Below are positions 50,724 through 62,779 of a stretch of DNA of 64,000 nucleotides, piece after piece. Under the pieces are notes generated by a model. The model ran no database searches, was not told where the DNA came from, and was given only the letters and a program-made list of their open reading frames with translations. The stretch spans positions 151,282 to 215,281 of the forward strand of contig VTFK01000447.1 in NCBI GenBank assembly GCA_009617715.1, given 5' to 3'. The translations under genes and the position numbers were made by a program. Numbering within the stretch: position 1 is the stretch's first letter; the number at the start of each line of letters is the position of its first letter. Origin of the DNA: Plectrocnemia conspersa (taxonomy: Eukaryota; Arthropoda; Insecta; Trichoptera; Polycentropodidae).

Positions 50724-50886
50724 ATTTTTAAAATAACTCTTATCATATTACCATTAATGTTTTCCACCTTATATACTAAAGTTCAGTCTTTGAATTTAGA
50801 ATAAATACAACTTATGTATTGAATATATGTATGTTTCATATTTTTATACTGTATAGTATACATTATAAAAATATGATTAATTGTAA

Positions 50887-50917
50887 ACTTTTATGTATAC
50901 AGTGTATACATAAAAGT
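50887..50917. repeat. Perfect palindrome, 15-bp arms around one G
   Basis: ACTTTTATGTATACA, one G, then the exact reverse complement. Such a tight palindrome can extrude as a cruciform or serve as a dimeric binding site. A weaker palindromic tract (about 50845-50880) lies just upstream. Confidence 0.9.
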
Positions 50918-51044
50918 GACAGAAATTATATGATCTAATGCTTTGGTGATTTGATTTTATTGTAGTCCCCAACTATTCGTATATAATCGAGTCATTTTTC
51001 AAACAAAACATATATCTTTTCATATCCTTTTTTTTTTATACGCA

Positions 51045-51500
51045 AAAGGTAAAAGGGGCAAAAGACTGACGGCGCCGACACTCCCGATAAGGACAATTTA
51101 AACTGTCCTTTTTTTACCCATCACAGCCGATTGCGTTTGGCCCAGAGCGCACTCAATTAAAGCCATACGAATCCCCGGAGAAGGGAAAACCCTTGATGTA
51201 TTTCTGGGCGTATTCCCCTGCCGAAAACCTTGCGATAAGTATGCCGGTCGCGGGTCACGGTAAAGACCCGACACCGGCATGAATAATGTGTTGACAGTGT
51301 TTTCGCAAAATGGTAATTTTCACACTCGCCCAGTGTCTGTTATACGTGCATGAATTATTGAACGATTAAGCGACCTTTTCCGGAGGGCTTTTCCGCTCGC
51401 GGATCCGTATATGCTACTTTCACACTAACGCTGAGTAATGAGCTAGTAATGAGCGAATAATATCTGTACCCTCGCCGGAACCACGTTCAATGCAGGATTG
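51045..51500. other. GC-richer noncoding island (candidate conserved element)
   Basis: One of the strongest islands. It includes an inverted repeat, ATGCCGGTCGCGGGTC (51241-51256) against GACCCGACACCGGCAT (51266-51281), which pair with a few mismatches to form a stem of about 14 bp. The minus frame at 51098-51280 is probably chance. Confidence 0.45.
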
Positions 51501-52969
51501 TTTTTATTCTAATATATAGTACATAACTGTTTTACAAAAAAAAATAGCATAAAAACTAATGAATTTTAAAGCAGATAATCTAAGAACGAACGACCAAGTT
51601 TAAGAATGGATTTATTAGTATGATATATAATATTTTTTTTTGTATACAATACATGTTACATTTTAACAAATGTCCAAATCTTAAAGAAATTGAGAGTGCC
51701 TATTTTATTGACAAATAACATTTTAAATAATAATATATTTTTTATTTTATATATTAAATATATGTATATAATTTCAACATGATAGATGGTATATGTCTAG
51801 TTGATTATCAATCTTCCGAACCATGACATGAAATTCTAATTGTAAATGTGTTATACTACAATGTAAATTTTCCAAGCCATACAATGGTAACGTATAGCAC
51901 ATCGGACTTGATTTTTTTTAAATAATAGATAAAAATCAGCATTAAATAAAATTGTGAAAAAATAAAAGTAAACTCAAATTAAAATTATTTTATTAAAAAC
52001 ATTATTTTGTATTGAAAAAATAAGCTAAAATTAAACATATTTTTTTATGTAGACTCCATGGAATTTATTAAAGGTAGTTTATAGCACATAAAAGAGAAAT
52101 GGAAATATTTAGAAAAAAAACTTTAATCGGCAAAGTACGCAGTCGTAAATATTCCGAATTTTTATGCTTTCGAATAGGTCTAATGGTATAATTATCTAAC
52201 AGTAAGAGCAATTCTTACGATTCTTACTACTGCAAAAAATAATGGCACTACATGGACAAGAACTATCTGCCGCCGATTTCACTATTGTCCACTTGTACAG
52301 TTGCTGAAATAACAAATATATTAGGTAGATCAGAAAGAAAACCGTTATTTTACGTAGTGTTGTTTGAGCTCAGTTTGTATCCATATACGATAAAGGAATA
52401 ATTTTTACAAGTTGTTAAAACTATTGGTTAACCTATGTTTCTCAATACATTTTATTTTATGGTTAAGGGTAAAATGAACAGACCCGAAACAGACATAGGA
52501 CACATTAGAGATCTGTTTAGAATGCTAACAAAGCCACTAAAGCAATTAACAAAAAATACTAAAGCGTTCTAACAGTAAACCTATGTCAAAATTGCTTTCG
52601 AATGTTTAAATTCGGCGATAGAAATCACATAATACTTATAAATTAATAGGACATTTAAAATTCGATTAATTTTTAATTTAATCAGAACCTTAAAAAAAAC
52701 AATAAATAATTGCAATATTTAGGTCTTTTTTTAAAGTCTAAAAAAAATTTAATACATAACCACAAAAAGTAATCTAATTTTATATGGTTAATAACCTGTA
52801 TCAAAGTTACATGATTGATGAGTTGATTTTAAAATAATGCAAACCAATATTCTACATGTTTTCACTGTCGGATTGATTTAAAAGTTGGAAGACTCATTCA
52901 ATTACTAAGTGACATACTTTTAGAAGGAGTTCTAAAACGAATATAAAAAATACAATTACGAAGACTTCG
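51501..52969. other. AT-rich noncoding DNA
   Basis: Nothing recognised. Confidence 0.6.
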
Positions 52970-53300
52970 ATCGAGCATGATTTGAACGCAGCCTCACATC
53001 ACAAGGGCCTCGCAATCGGACCGTGCAAACACACCTTATCTGGGTCGAAAGGCGGCGCCGTGACGAGATTCGTTCGCAGCTTCCCTAACTCAAATTGACT
53101 TAATCTGGAGTGTGGTGAACAAAACGGGAAGACCTTCTTGTCTTTTTGCCCGGAACTTAACCGGAACGACGTTAAGCGGCCGACTATGAAAAATAAATGA
53201 GCCGGTGTTGCGTGTCGAAAGGCGGCATTGTGCCCGCGTGACTCGCCGATTTATCTCTAATTACAGCGGCCGGCGCACAGTGCGTGTTTTTTTTATCTTA
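52970..53300. other. GC-richer noncoding island (candidate conserved element)
   Basis: GTCGAAAGGCGGC occurs twice, at about 53043 (GGTCGAAAGGCGGCGCCGTG) and 53215 (TGTCGAAAGGCGGCATTGTG), about 170 bases apart. This suggests an internal duplication or a repeated binding site. No convincing frame is present. Confidence 0.45.
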
Positions 53301-53630
53301 GCTGATAAAAACACAATTCACTTAAGACGGGGGGAATATTTTTTTGTTCTGCACAAATATTATTTTATTGTATATTTTTCATATTATTTTAAATATAAGT
53401 ATTATGAATTGTGTAAATATACATATATGTAGGCATTTTGATTTCTCGAAGATTTTATTTATCGAGAAAAAAGAATTCATGACTTCATTTCTCAAATTTC
53501 TCGAGAAATTTTAATAAGTGAAAATATGTTGTATTATATGGACTACAGTAAAGATTATATAATTTATAATTTAATATAAAAAATGAATAAATAAATATTT
53601 GATATAATTTAAGATACATTATCATATATT
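53301..53630. other. AT-rich noncoding DNA
   Basis: Short inverted words around TCGAGAAAT (53450-53515) are the only structure seen. Confidence 0.5.
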
Positions 53631-53815
53631 ATTCTTGAAATAACCCTTAAAAAAATGCTCGCCATCTAAAGTAGAATTAAACATTCTCGTTCTTTTTTTT
53701 GTTAAAATAGTTTCAGCCGTGGAAAAATTTCTCTCGTTTTGTTTTGATGTTGGTTTAATCGACAACAAGGTTTCAAATAGGCACTTCTCCATAAATATTC
53801 TTTCTCCATAAATAC
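53631..53815 (-). pseudogene. hAT transposase C-terminal (dimerisation) fragment
   Basis: On the minus strand, an uninterrupted frame reads LLSIKPTSKQNERNFSTAET and then ILTKKRTRMFNSTLDGEHFF. This fits the hAT C-terminal dimerisation signature (IPxTS..ER.FS.AG.I.T.KR.RL....L..L.F). The catalytic domain is absent. The frame is open over about 50 codons, so the insertion may be fairly young or the segment short by chance. It differs in sequence and strand from the Charlie-like remnant at 20.6-21.4 kb. Confidence 0.7.
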
Positions 53816-54589
53816 GTAAATAGGTGGTTTTCCTACACTACTCTCTGTAAGAATGAAAGAAATTTATTTCTATAATTGTTGCGCTAATGATACATTTTCA
53901 ATTTCTTCAATAGACTCTAATGATTTAATAGGGTTGCGAGGATCCTTAGAATTCGATAAAAACATCATTATGTTAGGTAAGTTTGTTGAAAAGCTTTATA
54001 GCTCATGCAAGAGGAGTGTTCTTGAGCGCTGGCGTCCTGGCCGACACTCTAAAGAATAAGGGACGCGATCGCGAGTCTCAGGTAAATATGAAAATATTTA
54101 TAAAAAATGATTATTTATTATTTATTATAAATGTAAAATTCAGCTAACATGTATTTCTGTTAATGTTAATTTAGTTTAAAATTGTATACAATTTTTAGTT
54201 CTATAAATTGCTCTTATTATGCAAAAACATTTTTAATTAGGTTTTTACAGTCGATATGTATATAAGCGCATCTTTACTTATTAATCTGGATTCTGTGTTA
54301 GAAAAAGCTTAAATTGGTTGTACCGCAAATATAAATATAATTTAATAAATACTATTATTTATTACTTTCAAGAGTTTTCTTCTTTCAAATAAAATATTAT
54401 TTTTTATCAGTCCATTCATTATTATGTAATCAACTTTCTGTGATTAATTATTAGTAGTAAATGTTACAAAACTCTAGTTGGATTCTGTTTTAGCGTAATT
54501 AAATCAATTGTAACGGACTTCGCAATTCCAATCTTTATTTATAAATATTATTAATTGACACAATATATTTTAAAAATAGAATAAAAATC
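53816..54589. other. AT-rich noncoding DNA with one small GC-rich patch
   Basis: The patch at about 54005-54085 (GCGCTGGCGTCCTGGCCGAC) is the end of a 68-codon frame from 53853 with no known motif. It may belong to the hAT element next to it. The rest is featureless. Confidence 0.45.
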
Positions 54590-54840
54590 ACGATCTTGAT
54601 TTCAAAACAGTGCAATGTGACCTTGCCGCTCTATTGCCAAAGTCACTGGCTCCGTTTAAGGGTTAAAATTACTCGTTTTCCACTAAATTAACAAAATGGC
54701 TCATCGTGCGTTACTAGCATTTTTCACACAAGGCTCTTCGTCTTTGTGGACCTCTGGAGGTTTTATCGTTTAATATTATGAGATCGTTTTTCCGATCTGG
54801 GAATTCGGCTCACTCGGCGTAATGATATTGGGTGCGGTAG
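54590..54840. other. GC-richer noncoding island (candidate conserved element)
   Basis: Raised GC with no frame of note, in otherwise A/T-rich DNA. Confidence 0.35.
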
Positions 54841-55639
54841 AGTTTTTTTTATATTACACGTGTAATTTTATTTATGAGCAGACACACAATAAATTGTATA
54901 ATATATCTTTCAACGAGAATTTGGACCAATATGTATCGATTTATTTATTTAATGTGTATACTTTGCATTTTAAATATTATGTTTTAATTAAAAAAAAATT
55001 ATATAAAATCTTAAATGTACAGATTATTTAGCTTATGACAGTAAAATACCTGTGGTGTGTCTTACTCGCTCCTTTTCATGTCTAATTTTTAGCAAAAATT
55101 GAATCAAATATAATTTATGAACCAAATTAAACAAATATTTTTATGGTACTATATAACCTAGTATATAAATACGTTTTATATAGTAATTCATTTTAATTTT
55201 AATCCTTACTTTATATATAGGCATAAGCATTTACCAACTATTATTTTTAAGCACTTAAAATATACGTTTTTTACATTTTTCTCATGCAAGTTTTATCGCT
55301 AGTAAGTATATATTCGTCTAGCATAATAAAGCAACCCTTGCACTTACATAAATGTTATTCTTCTTTTTGTTAACGCCTCTGTAATGGTAATTCTGAAGCT
55401 ATTATAGTAACCCATTAATTTAAGTAAGTTTCCTGAATCTTTTTAACAAAAGTAATTAATGTAAAATTACAATCGCAGTTATAAAAAAGTGCTTTGATTT
55501 TAAAAATAAATAAAAAAGTATATTAAAATAGAAAAACACTCAAATGTTTCTAATTTTTCAATCCCATTATGTTTTAAATATTAAACACTTTTATGTGATT
55601 AATTTAAAAATTCTTGTTATTTTCTCCATGTATACCAAA
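54841..55639. other. AT-rich noncoding DNA
   Basis: Nothing recognised. Confidence 0.6.
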
Positions 55640-55915
55640 CCATATATCTTTGGGTTGGCAGTTTGGCACGCTTTACAGAATAATATTATTTTTTCAAAAA
55701 ATCTTCCAACTTGTTGTCTAGTTCGGTTTTTATTGTTTTATATTTGGCGATTAGAGTGATGTCATCTACATGTCATTGACTAAACGTCCGTTGTCCTTTG
55801 ATAAAACAATTCTTTCGCAATGCATGAATATTTTTCTCATAACATATTCATTGTAAAAATTGAAAAAATCCGGGAATAAAATACATCTCTAAAAAGTAAG
55901 GTTCATTTTATTCAG
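55640..55915 (-). pseudogene. Non-LTR reverse transcriptase remnant (RTE-like)
   Basis: On the minus strand, ILFPDFFNFYNEYVMRKIF (about 55880-55825) is followed by a KDNGRLVND piece and HVDDITLIAKYKTIKTELDN (about 55772-55713). This is the run from the PDLFNxYxE block to the catalytic xxDD block of RTE-like elements. The active-site Tyr-Ala is replaced by His-Val and frame changes are present. The arrangement resembles the remnant at 28960-29490. Confidence 0.6.
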
Positions 55916-57040
55916 AATCAACCAATCATTGTGCGTAGATCACACGTCCTTGAATATATTTTCTAAGAATGGAAACTAAATTGAAATGTTACACGAGCGT
56001 TTTATTAAACCATGCTACGTCCTTGCTCTGTCCTCGAATCTTCTGGGTAAAAGAATTACTATTAAAGCGCAAAATCATATATTAGATCTTTATGGCTCAC
56101 TGTCTGGTTAGAGAGACTAGATTTTGCGCTCACCTCTAAAATACGACCATGTGCAAAAAAAAATCATACATCTATACATTCAGTGCTTTAGTGTATCGTC
56201 GTAATCTGAGTGTGTGTACGAACAAGTACGATAATCCGGACAAGATTAATTGTTAAATTATTCTTGTCAAACTAACAACCTGTATAACTAACTTTGAAAA
56301 CGTAGATTAGAACATTAAGCCCACGAGTGTCGCTTTGGATCGTAATTCATAAATTCGTCAGATGGTATTAAGTGCGTTCATGTTTTGGGTTAAGGTTAAT
56401 CATCCGCATAATTCACTGATATAATTTTGAATATTTTATAGTTTCATGGATGGTGTATAAAATATTTCAAGACCCAGCGGGACAAAAAGTAGGTGATTGA
56501 TTGATAAGCTTAATAGCTTTTGGCTTGATACTTGGCCTGCGATGAAAAGGTGAAAGGAAACCTGAGGGTTTGCTATTCATAGGTATACGTAACAGAGTAT
56601 TGTATATTCACTCAAGTGTTCACATAGTATGTGTAGTATAATAAATAAAAACGGGGTATGAAACCCATCAATAATTCAAAGTAATTGCTGCTTTTCGCCC
56701 GTTAGCTCCAACATTTATTATCTGGAAAATTGTGCCACAAGTTTGTAACTTTGATGAAATTTTTTGTGAAGTTATTTTTTAATATAAAAAACAATCTCGA
56801 CTCAATTTTGTTGTAAAGCAGCAAGATACGTGTTGAAAACTAAAGATAAAAGAAAACGTTTAAACTTTTATGACATGTCACATATTTGATATATATAGTA
56901 TATATATAGAACTTATTATTAATAAATTCAATTATAACAAATACTAATCTATATAAAACGCTCTTGCATTATTGACAAGTAAAATAATATAATACATATT
57001 TTAATATTGGTTTTAAGGTAAACCAAAACTATTTTATTAG
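55916..57040. other. Noncoding DNA with GC-richer patches
   Basis: GC is modestly raised at about 56000-56360 and 56500-56720, with no frame. These could be further conserved blocks or old element DNA. Confidence 0.4.
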
Positions 57041-57640
57041 GCAGGCTTGACCATAATAATGGTGCACCTCAATAACTTTTTTATATCTTAAAAATCGTAA
57101 AAAAATATAAACGAAAAACTAATCAAAGTTGTTTAAAGTGTTAATTTCAAGTTTTTTTTATTATTTAGTAGGCACACCTTAGTTTTAATTACAGCTGCAA
57201 CCTTTTTGGCATACAGTTAACTAATGACTTTCAGATGGATAGAGACAATTTTATCTATTCCATTTATAATTTTTTTCGCAGCGTAATTTGTATTGGACAA
57301 CCTTTCCTTTTATTTTTGCCCATAAATGTTTAATAGGATTTAGGTCTGGTGACTGCAGGCTATATTAAAAGCGTCAAACTCTTTGATGCAAACTAACGTT
57401 TTCTTGCTGATACCGGATGATAGCTTGGTCTGTGCGTAGAAATATTTTCCTGTAGGAATCCATTGAAATAATAATGTCACTATTCATATTACCCTCGCAA
57501 GTGTACTGATTTTTAACCCCCTGCTGCTGCCATGCAACCCCAGAACATAACACTTCCCCCACAAATTTGACTTTGGATACCACGCAATCAGCTATATATT
57601 CTTCTCCGACTCTTTAACGCATTGTATTACACCAGACGTC
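57041..57640 (-). pseudogene. Tc1-like (Tc1/mariner) transposase remnant with mutated catalytic residues
   Basis: On the minus strand, N- to C-terminal: RVGEEYIADCVVSKVKFVGE (about 57620-57550), EGNMNSDI, AIIRYQQENVSLHQ (about 57425-57385), then QSPDLNPIKHLW (about 57353-57318) and a worn PKR..AAVIK end near 57200. Tc1 transposases normally have QQDND and NPIE in these places. Here the second catalytic Asp is Glu and the third catalytic Glu is Lys. The N-terminal DNA-binding half is missing. The left end, CAGGCTTGACCATAATAATG at 57042, resembles a Tc1-type terminal inverted repeat; the matching right end was not found. Confidence 0.8.
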
Positions 57641-57703
57641 CCAAAAACTTATAATCAAAAAGTATATTTATTATTTAAAACAATTATAATGGCATGCGGA
57701 CCG

Positions 57704-57780
57704 CATGGTTTAATCTCTCATTCACTCTCGTTACTTAAGACGCGAGCGATTAAGAGGGTATGTATCTCACCGCGCGCGTT
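57704..57780. repeat. Dispersed repeat, copy 2
   Basis: Matches 45763-45835 in the same orientation: TCTCATTCACTCTCGTTACTTA here against TCTCGTTCACTCTCGTCACTTA there, then TATCTCACCGC in both. It is preceded by a short perfect palindrome, CATGCGG-A-CCGCATG, at about 57693-57707. Confidence 0.6.
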
Positions 57781-60698
57781 TGATATATGGAATTACATTT
57801 TTTTACTGTGGTTACACTATTGGTAATTAAAAAAAAAACTGCATGATTTTCTGCACCTTTTAGTCGATAATTTTAAGACATGAATTTAAATGTTTGCCCT
57901 TAATTTTGTAAATGCTTTTATAAATTCAATAAATTTAATACTTATGCAAATTTTTACTAAGTTAAAGCAAAAGCGATTAAAATAATTGTTAAAATAACAT
58001 ATAAGCGAAATAAACATTTTAGACATAAAGTACAGTTTTAAGAAGGTTAAATTGCGTAATTATAACTGTTTTTTAAATGTTTATTATTGTTTGTACAACA
58101 GCTATTACAACGCATTGGTATAACCCTTTTAGTAAATGCTGGCTAGTTTTTTAATAACATTCTTATAGCATAATATATAAATCAATACTACTTAAATAAA
58201 TAATATTATAGTTAATATATACATTGAGAAAAATACATGCGATAACTTAGTTTTATTTGGCGTAATGACGTTTTAGTTTTATCTATTAAGAACATTTCCA
58301 ATTAGTATATAACAAAGTGATATGTGGACTCTTCGTAAAATGTATTTAACAATTAAATACAAACTTAAGTAAATTATTATTAAGCCGCTTTGATCAACTC
58401 GTTTTTAGTGTGTCATGATATATAATACATTTCGAATTGTACTCCGTAAATAACAATGAAAGGGCAAGGGTCCAAAATAATTAGTAGCTTGCCATTTAAG
58501 AATAATTTATAAAGCTAGTCAGTTGAGATGAAAAAGGAGACGTCTAAGAAGGTTTTCTTCGCAGAAACTACAAGTCCAGTTAAGCGTCAACAATGTTTTT
58601 TTTAATAAACTCTAGCTGATTATAGGTTAAATATTATGAGTTCACCAGATTATAAAGCTGTCGAGCTTTTATTAATAAATATTTTTTTTAATATGTCAGA
58701 AAAATAAAACAATTATATTTTGGTTATAATAGCTTAAAAAAATCATACATTATATTTTTAAAAGTAAATGTACCTTTATTTATTTATATAAATTTAATGC
58801 GTTAATAGTAAAAATTGAATTATATTATAAATAATAGTTACAAGTGTAAATATAAAAATCCCTTGTTACAATGATGATTATTTTTTTACTTAATTTTAGT
58901 TTTAAATTCTAATTTCCTTAAATGAAAAAATTATATTAAAATATATATTATATATAGCCATCGGATTTTTTTCATTGTTTAAAAAGTGTTTATATCATCA
59001 ATAATGTTAAAATATAACCTTCCCTAACTAATAAAAGGAATTAAATCAACCGAAACAATGGGTATGTTTACCTACCGTTAAAACGGCAATAAATTATGGT
59101 ATTTTCACATATATCAACGATAATATCTGTCAAAGATTAATCGCTCTGACTGAATGAGATTATTGATGGCATTTTTGCGTATTTCATATTTTAAAACCGG
59201 AATACGTAATATTCGGAAAATTAAGCTTTATATTAAAATATTAGCACATGCTTTTTACATAAAGCATACAATTTTTTATAATAATGTATTATACATATAT
59301 GTATAAGAAATCTTCACACGTAATATGGCGCGTAAAACACATGCGAAATATAATATTTGCACACAAAATTTAATTTGCATGCAAATGCGATTTTGAAAAT
59401 GAATAAATATATGTATGTATATAGGACGCAAAGATTCTCCCTTTATTATTAGACCTTTTGCGAGATCATCTATAAAACTATATTCGTTATATTGCTTTAA
59501 AATACATAATATTAACTCTACACCTATATGAGATTAGGCTTTGAACATATAACGCCTTTAGAGATTTTCATAATAATTAAAGTGTGGTATTATGTTGTAT
59601 ATACAATTATTTAAATATCAACATCATAGATATATGAAAGCAGACGTGTAAAAGGGTCAATTAAATAATAATAATATAAATACGTATGAGGGTGAGTAAA
59701 ACATATCTGCAATGCAGTTGTATTTGTATTTCTACTGATTTCACTTTTAAGGTGCATCATTAGACAACTTCTACCAAAATTTGAAGTTACTAAGTCATTA
59801 TATTGCCGCTGACTTAATGGTAACAATAGTTTTTCTTAAAATCAACTTCAATTCCAAAGATTATAAGAGCTTACGTTAAGTGACTATTTTATAATTTCAT
59901 AGGATTCATACAATGTTTAAAAAATGCAAGGATATTTTTGTGTTTTATAGACAAGTTTTGAAGTTCATAAAAAAATAGTTTTAATGCTATTTAAGGTAAT
60001 TGACGGACTTTAAAAAAATGCATGGTTATTATGGTTATTCCGCCTAATACTACTGTTTTTCTAGACAATTTTTTGACGTTCGATGATTTTTATTATTATA
60101 ATTAAAGACTAAATAGACATAAAACTGAATAATGTTTTTCAGTTTAAGGACGGAGTTGTGTAACTCTGTAAGATGTATAAATAATAACCAGGAGTCTGAA
60201 GTAAAATAGTATATAGGGTGAAGTAATGCTTTAAAAGCTGCTATTAATGTATTTTAAAATATGTATGAGTGTGTCTAGTTTATGTTCATGCAAACCTTTT
60301 TAAATAACCCTTGCGAGTAGCTTATCCAATTAAAAAATAAGCTCACTTCGACCTAAATGTCATTTTGGCTATCTCTGGTCGTCTTATTCATATTCCTAAT
60401 AATGAAGCATGCTTATTTCCTAAAGGTGCGGATCTATATATGAGTCCATTGTAGTAGTTTATAGGTTTTTTTACGAATATGAATGAGAACAACGTCTTTG
60501 TCGAATACAACAATGACAAATTGTTTCTTAACAAACGATTGAAAATCGCAGTGGTAGTGGATTTTTGATTCTTAGGTGTTCTCACATGGCGATTAAAATA
60601 AGTACTTTTTATATTTTTTTAACAACTACAAAAATTTACAGAAATAGTAATGCAAATTAAAAAAAAGGCTTATCGAGTACTTTAAATAAAGTTTTATT
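57781..60698. other. AT-rich noncoding DNA
   Basis: No gene recognised. The minus frames at 59611-59826 and 60388-60585 show no domain. Confidence 0.55.
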
Positions 60699-61864
60699 AA
60701 AAATGGTTTTAGTATACTTGGCCCGTTTCTCTTCATTCTACAATATATACTAATGATATTCCAATGTTAAAAAATACTAAACTCTCAATGTACGCTGACG
60801 ACACCGCAATCCTTACTAGTTCTTATGGTCTTAAACCTATTGCAGTCAAACTTCAAAAATCCCTTGAAAACTTAAAAAAATATTCTATGAAATGGAGAAT
60901 TAAAATTAATCAAAACAAAACAGAAGCTATAATATTCACTAAGCGTAGACAACCCTTGCCTGCCCCCATTAAAAGTGAACAAGGGCATAACATTGAATGG
61001 AGAGCGAGCGTTAAATACCTGGGTATACACCTGGACTCCAGACTAAAATTCAATAAACATATAACTGAACTCCGGTCGAAAGGGCTCGGCGCCATTGCGG
61101 CTCTAAAATCAATATTTAATAGAAAAAGTGCGCTTACAATAAAAAATAAAATTCTAGTCTATAGACAATTATTCAGACCTGTTTTAACTTACGCTTGTTC
61201 AGTGTGGAGTAACGCGAGTAATAGTAATTTTAATAAACTTCAAGTAATCCAAAATAAAGCCATAGAAATAATTTATAATACACCGTTTTATACTTACCTT
61301 AAAAAACTCCACACCAAACATTTAATTCCTACCATTAAAGAATACTGTTATTATCAAACCGAAAAATACAATAAAAAAATCTCGCGAGACCACGCAAACC
61401 CACTAATTTCAAGAATCAGTGATTACGACAAAGCAAAACTTAAATTTAAATACAAACATAAAATGCCTAAGCACATATTGCTTTGATGCAGTTAAGCTCA
61501 TCGCAGTGTCATCAGTTTCAGGTCTACAGGGCTAGGTTTATTTACCTCTGTATGTGTTTTTTTATTTTGTATATTATGTATTTTGTATAATTTGTTTTTC
61601 TCATCTGCTTCATTCTTTTCAAAATATTTTTTTTTTTTTTGGATTTTTTAAATTTGTAAAAGGTTTTATGTATTTTTCCTTTAATTTAGTATACTCTCGT
61701 ATAATTTATTATTCTTTTAATGTTATTGTATAACTTAACAATTTGTAAACAATGTAAATGGTTATGAACCAGTATTGTGCATTTAATATATCTGTATGCT
61801 ATTTTACCTATGTCTATTTGAGAAATAAACTTTTATAAAAAAAAAAAAAAAAAATGGTTTTTAG
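60699..61864 (+). mobile_element. 5'-truncated LINE insertion with target-site duplication and poly(A) tail
   Basis: AAAAATGGTTTTAG (60699-60712) is repeated, with one extra T, as AAAAATGGTTTTTAG right after an 18-A tail (61837-61854). An AATAAA lies just before the tail (61824-61829). The insert begins within the RT domain at about 60713, a typical 5' truncation by target-primed reverse transcription. The near-identity of the duplications and the long intact frame suggest that this is the youngest mobile-element insertion in the window. Confidence 0.88.
60764..61486 (+). pseudogene. LINE ORF2 C-terminal fragment (reverse transcriptase palm and C-terminus)
   Basis: An open frame of 240 codons begins inside the RT. 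It holds the active site MYADDTA (residues 9-15), the MKWRIKINQNKTEAIIF block (about 42-58), KYLGIHLDSRLKFNKHI (about 84-100), and the C-terminal LVYRQLFRPVLTYACSVW and KLQVIQNKAIEIIYNTPF motifs of jockey/CR1-type LINEs. No stops interrupt it. Upstream the reading YTNDIP continues the frame, but the preceding LGPFLF block is in another frame, so a one- or two-base shift lies at about 60735-60745. It lacks the endonuclease and the N-terminal part of the RT, so it is inactive despite the clean frame. Confidence 0.85.
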
Positions 61865-62779
61865 GAATGTATAAATAAATTTATGATTTTATTCTTTTAA
61901 ATATTTGGTAGAAACTAAAATTTTAAAAATTCTTTATTTCTACGCTGCTTATTTCCAACTTTACTCCATATTTTCATATCAAGAAATGTTAAAAAAGTTT
62001 TGCTTAGATGCGTATTTTTTGATTTGTATATTTTTAGAAAGATAATAAGCGTTTGTTAAATAAATTTTAAGATCCAAGGAACATTCATCAATAAAACAGG
62101 ATTTTTATAATCATAAATTTTAGAATTTTAAAATCATTAAAAAAATCTTAAATGTTTAGGAATAAATGTAATTGGTTATATATAGGTAATTGGTTTATAT
62201 ATTTTTTAATTTGCCCTAAGATAAAAATTCCTGTGAAATGTAGCTATGATTCACTATTTAAAACATATTTAATATAAGATTTAAAAAGCATAACGATATA
62301 ATTATAATCAGGGTAAAAGTTTTGTTTCTTTCGTAATATCAATTTGCTTATAAATTTTACAACTGGCTTAACTTATCGAAAACCTTATACCTTTCATGGT
62401 CAGTTCATCTGTACCTAAATACATTTTTGTTGTGAATTTATTATAAATTCTAAACTATTGTAAAATTATGTATACATACAACAAACATAAAGGACTAGGC
62501 TTCAAATCTCAAATGGGAAAAGCTTAGATAGTATCTGTATTAATTTTTAATTTAGCTTTCCTAATCAATCAATTAAATTAATTTAAATTTTTTGTAGGAG
62601 ATATAAATACATATAAACAACTAAAACAAATTCGTTTTCAGCTAAAGCTCGTACCCTAAGAATTCAAGTCACCACTTTCAATACACAAAGAGAAGGATTA
62701 TGTATATTATTATCATATACGTAAGAGCACTTATGAAACTCTTCTAGATCAGCATCCACCAGTGATTCTCAAAACAAAA
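61865..62779. other. AT-rich noncoding DNA
   Basis: Nothing recognised. Confidence 0.6.

Larger units (their letters stand above)
49121..51044. other. AT-rich noncoding DNA
   Basis: No gene recognised. It contains a TATG/TATA microsatellite and a near-perfect palindrome, listed separately. Confidence 0.55.

Noticed and set aside
60910..61095. Minus frame inside the LINE
   Set aside because: Shadow of the ORF2 frame on the plus strand.
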